DNA of 21,512 bases from an uncultured Eubacterium sp. (GTDB taxonomy: Bacteria > Bacillota > Clostridia > Lachnospirales > Lachnospiraceae), in the NCBI GenBank assembly GCA_910586045.1, contig CAJUIH010000045.1, positions 2,964 to 24,475 of the forward strand, given 5' to 3'. How positions within the stretch are numbered: the first letter of the stretch is position 1; every line of letters begins with the position of its first letter. The position numbers and the translations under genes are program-made. Below the pieces are notes generated by a model. It saw nothing but the letters and a program-made list of their open reading frames with translations. It made no database searches and was not told the origin of the DNA. Positions 21,501 through 21,512 of this stretch are shown piece by piece.

Positions 21501-21512
21501 GCAAATTGTTAT

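Overview
The window carries one strand-uniform polysaccharide biosynthesis and export locus, read entirely on the minus strand, plus the start of a separate nuclease-type gene at the left edge. Low-to-moderate GC, strong AGGAG-type ribosome sites, TagGH/Wzm-Wzt-like export, an XRE regulator and a PD-(D/E)XK 'transposase' of the type common in gut Clostridia all suggest a Lachnospiraceae-like Firmicute. This is inference from style and gene families; there is no rRNA or marker gene.

Layout in the direction of transcription (right to left): XRE regulator (21426), family-4 glycosyltransferase, family-2 glycosyltransferase, ABC-2 permease with an extra extracytoplasmic domain, ABC ATPase, three consecutive family-2 glycosyltransferases, a polysaccharide pyruvyl transferase-family protein, an FAD oxidoreductase, a membrane-anchored DPM1/GtrB-like glycosyltransferase, an NAD-dependent epimerase/dehydratase-like protein, a large membrane protein resembling GT-C enzymes, a TIM-barrel sugar isomerase/epimerase, a 171 bp palindromic element, a second large membrane protein, an acyltransferase-3 membrane protein and a soluble DPM1-like glycosyltransferase (ends 1075). 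Most junctions overlap by 4-17 bp or lie within about 40 bp, so the roughly 20 kb from 21426 to 1075 looks like one operon. A PD-(D/E)XK nuclease/transposase-family gene follows, with its own near-consensus promoter, and runs off the left edge.

A working model is that cytoplasmic GT2/GT4 enzymes build a lipid-linked glycan, the ABC transporter exports it, and a second tier (polyprenyl-phosphate-sugar synthases, two GT-C-like membrane proteins, an acyltransferase and the pyruvyl transferase-like protein) decorates it. No Wzy polymerase, Wzx flippase or initiating phosphoglycosyltransferase is present.

The most interesting signal is that three of the decoration/assembly genes each contain an uninterrupted run of exactly nine G on the coding strand (complement of 2763-2771, 3982-3990 and 11647-11655). 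All three are currently in frame. This is the classic architecture of slipped-strand phase-variable loci and suggests a multi-switch surface glycan. Secondary signals are the 171 bp palindromic MITE-like element that seems to split an otherwise tight junction, two short tandem duplications at gene boundaries (40 bp and 22 bp periods), and the unusual permease domain architecture.

There is no gene-free stretch longer than about 190 bp. I saw no tRNA, rRNA, CRISPR array or complete insertion sequence.
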